Of a DNA stretch of 64,000 nucleotides, positions 62,274 to 64,000 are shown piece by piece. The notes below the pieces were generated by a model. That model saw nothing but the letters and a program-made list of their open reading frames with translations, ran no database searches and had not been told where the DNA came from. Source of the DNA: Colwellia sp. (lineage in GTDB: Bacteria > Pseudomonadota > Gammaproteobacteria > Enterobacterales > Alteromonadaceae); NCBI GenBank assembly GCA_016765685.1, contig JAESPR010000128.1:47874-111873 (forward strand). The letters run 5' to 3'. Made by a program: the position numbers and the translations under genes. Position 1 is the stretch's first letter. The number at the start of each line of letters is the position of its first letter.

Positions 62274-62299
62274 CAAAACCCTGACAAATCAGGGTTTTG
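62274..62299 (-). terminator. Terminator downstream of tRNA-Ser
   Basis: CAAAACCCTGA-CAAA-TCAGGGTTTTG perfect 11-bp stem. Confidence 0.85.
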
Positions 62300-62305
62300 C
62301 GAATA

Positions 62306-62395
62306 TGGCGGTGAGCGAGAGATTCGAACTCTCGTTAGGGATAAACCTAAACACACTTTCCAGGCGTGCGCCTTCAGCCACTCAGCCAGCTCACC
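62306..62395 (-). tRNA. tRNA-Ser (GGA), CCA encoded
   Basis: GGTGAGCTGGCTGAGTGGCTGAAGGCGCACGCCTGGAAAGTGTGTTTAGG...GAGAGTTCGAATCTCTCGCTCACCGCCA; anticodon GGA, long variable arm. Confidence 0.96.
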
Positions 62396-62528
62396 GTATC
62401 GCTTTAGTTTTTAAAGCTGCGCTATGGTAGATAAAAACCAATTAACACGCAAGCACAAATCTACAATAAGCACAGAAAAATCAAGTTATTGCTCAAACGT
62501 TATTTAATGCATCAATTCTTATCACTCT

Positions 62529-63587
62529 CTATGCATTTCCTCTAACTTTCAGTTTGTTCTCTGCAGCAAAGTTTAACATTCGGTGTAAAGGAATTAAGGC
62601 CTTTTCAGCTAAGCTAGCTTCAACGGTAATTTCTTTCCCTAATGGGCTTTCTAACGCATCAGCAATAGATTTCAAGCCATTCATTGCCATCCAAGGACAA
62701 TTAGCACAACTGCGACAAGTTGCGCCATTACCGCCCGTAGGTGCCGCAACAAAGGTTTTATTTGGATTGGCTTGCTCCATTTTGTAAAAAATGCCTTGAT
62801 CTGTAGCAACAATAAAATGTTGATTAGGCATTTCTTGGCTAGCTTTGATTAATTGACTGGTTGAACCAACCGCATCAGCCATGGCGACAACATTAGCCGG
62901 CGACTCAGGATGAACTAAAACTGCAGCATTAGGGTATTGAATTTTTAAATCAGCTAAAGCTTTGGCTTTAAATTCATCATGAACAATACACGCGCCCTGC
63001 CACATTAACATTTTGGCACCCGTCTCTTTTTCGATATATGAGCCAAGGTGACGATCAGGTCCCCATAAAATAGGCTTACCTTCGCTTTCAAGCATTTCAA
63101 CAATCTCTAAAGCAATACTTGAGGTAACCACCCAGTCTGCACGCGCTTTAACAGCCGCAGATGTATTGGCATAAACGACCACAGTATGATCAGGATGCTG
63201 ATCACAAAAGGCTGAGAACTCTTCAATAGGACAACCTAAATCTAGTGAGCAAGTAGCTTCAAGTTCTGGCATTAGCACCATTTTTTCTGGGGTTAGAATT
63301 TTGGCGGTTTCGCCCATAAACTTAACACCTGCAACAATTAAGGTTTTTGCAGGATGTAGATTACCAAAACGGGCCATTTCTAAAGAATCGGCAACACAAC
63401 CACCTGTTTCTTCAGCAAGCGCTTGAATTTCAGGGTCGGTATAATAATGAGCAACTAATACGGCATTCTTTTCGATCAACAGTGCTTTTATTTTTTCTAT
63501 ATATTGAGTCTTTTCGTCATTATTTAACGGTGTCGGCTTTACTGGAAATTGAAAATCAAAATCAACAGCGGCATTAGTTTGGCTCAT
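62529..63587 (-). CDS. nadA: Quinolinate synthase NadA
   Basis: [51 protein letters not shown]. Confidence 0.97.
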   Translation of the reverse strand: MSQTNAAVDFDFQFPVKPTPLNNDEKTQYIEKIKALLIEKNAVLVAHYYTDPEIQALAEETGGCVADSLEMARFGNLHPAKTLIVAGVKFMGETAKILTPEKMVLMPELEATCSLDLGCPIEEFSAFCDQHPDHTVVVYANTSAAVKARADWVVTSSIALEIVEMLESEGKPILWGPDRHLGSYIEKETGAKMLMWQGACIVHDEFKAKALADLKIQYPNAAVLVHPESPANVVAMADAVGSTSQLIKASQEMPNQHFIVATDQGIFYKMEQANPNKTFVAAPTGGNGATCRSCANCPWMAMNGLKSIADALESPLGKEITVEASLAEKALIPLHRMLNFAAENKLKVRGNA

Positions 63588-63676
63588 TTTGGATCTCTGT
63601 ATATTTCAGGGGAAGTGTATTAAACGCAGTGATTATAAGGGAATAGTAAAAAAATGTGTAGCGATTTGAACATCGT

Positions 63677-63692
63677 AAAAAGCCTTGGCTTT
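63677..63692 (-). terminator. Hairpin downstream of tRNA-Lys
   Basis: AAAAGCCTTGGCTTT; minus strand AAAGCCAAGGCTTTTT with T-tract. Confidence 0.65.
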
Positions 63693-63743
63693 CGTGCTAT
63701 TCAATATAGCTCAATATAATTCAGTTTGATTTAAAAGTAAAAG

Positions 63744-63819
63744 TGGTCGGCCGTGAAGGATTTGAACCTTCGACAAATTGGTTAAAAGCCAACTGCTCTA
63801 CCAACTGAGCTAACGGCCG
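63744..63819 (-). tRNA. tRNA-Lys (TTT), CCA encoded
   Basis: CGGCCGTTAGCTCAGTTGGTAGAGCAGTTGGCTTTTAACCAATTTGTCGAAGGTTCAAATCCTTCACGGCCGACCA. Confidence 0.96.
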
Positions 63820-63899
63820 ACGATGTAAACTTTTCTATTAACTTCACTTGGTTTGAAGTTTTTACTTTCGCTTAAAGCTTGTTACTTTAAGCTACTTTG

Positions 63900-63933
63900 A
63901 AGTGGTCGGCCGTGAAGGATTTGAACCTTCGAC
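63900..63933 (-). pseudogene. Truncated tRNA-Lys 3' fragment (T-arm, acceptor 3' strand and CCA only)
   Basis: 34 nt identical to 63741-63774; the sequence beyond does not provide the anticodon 5' half, D-arm or acceptor 5' strand. Confidence 0.8.
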
Positions 63934-64000
63934 CTACTTGGATTAACGGTTAAAAGCCTTGGCTTTTATTTAACTCAGTATAATCCAGTTTCATCTAAAA

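Noticed and set aside
62229-62430. Small plus-strand ORFs over tRNA-Ser
   Set aside because: Read through an antisense tRNA and its terminator; not coding.

Overview
The window is one large polar-flagellum locus from a low-GC marine-type gammaproteobacterium. Gene content and order look Colwellia/Shewanella/Vibrio-like; this is inferred, with no search run. A minus-strand fli cluster (partial fliK, fliJ, fliI, fliH, fliG, fliF, fliE, flrC, flrB, flrA) and a minus-strand flg cluster (fliD, flaG, two flagellins, flgL-flgB, cheR, cheV) are separated by a roughly 20 kb insert. The insert is mostly plus-strand: fliS, a fliT-like gene, an unusual flagellin, then a nonulosonic-acid (pseudaminic-type) flagellin glycosylation operon, with maf on the minus strand. 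The remainder holds flgA/flgM/flgN, an AraC regulator and YHS protein, a diguanylate cyclase, flgP/flgO/flgT, two type II toxin-antitoxin pairs (HigBA-like, MazEF-like), nadA and tRNA genes. The main finding is a flagellin at 12287-14041 whose surface-exposed central region carries an HEMVH...EGAAE gluzincin active site, i.e. a flagellinolysin-type protease flagellin. It has a near-perfect sigma28 promoter and sits next to an elaborate sugar operon with three formyltransferase-like proteins, two putative metallo-hydrolases, and a WbpG/HisH/HisF amidination trio. By eye I also found a set of sigma54 (GG-N10-GC) promoter candidates upstream of fliE, flrB, maf, fliD (tandem), one flagellin, flgL, flgF and flgO. 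Other non-coding findings are several long palindromes, a MITE-like element, intergenic tandem repeats, and a truncated tRNA-Lys 3' fragment at the right edge. All calls come from reading the sequence and the supplied ORF translations; no database search was possible.
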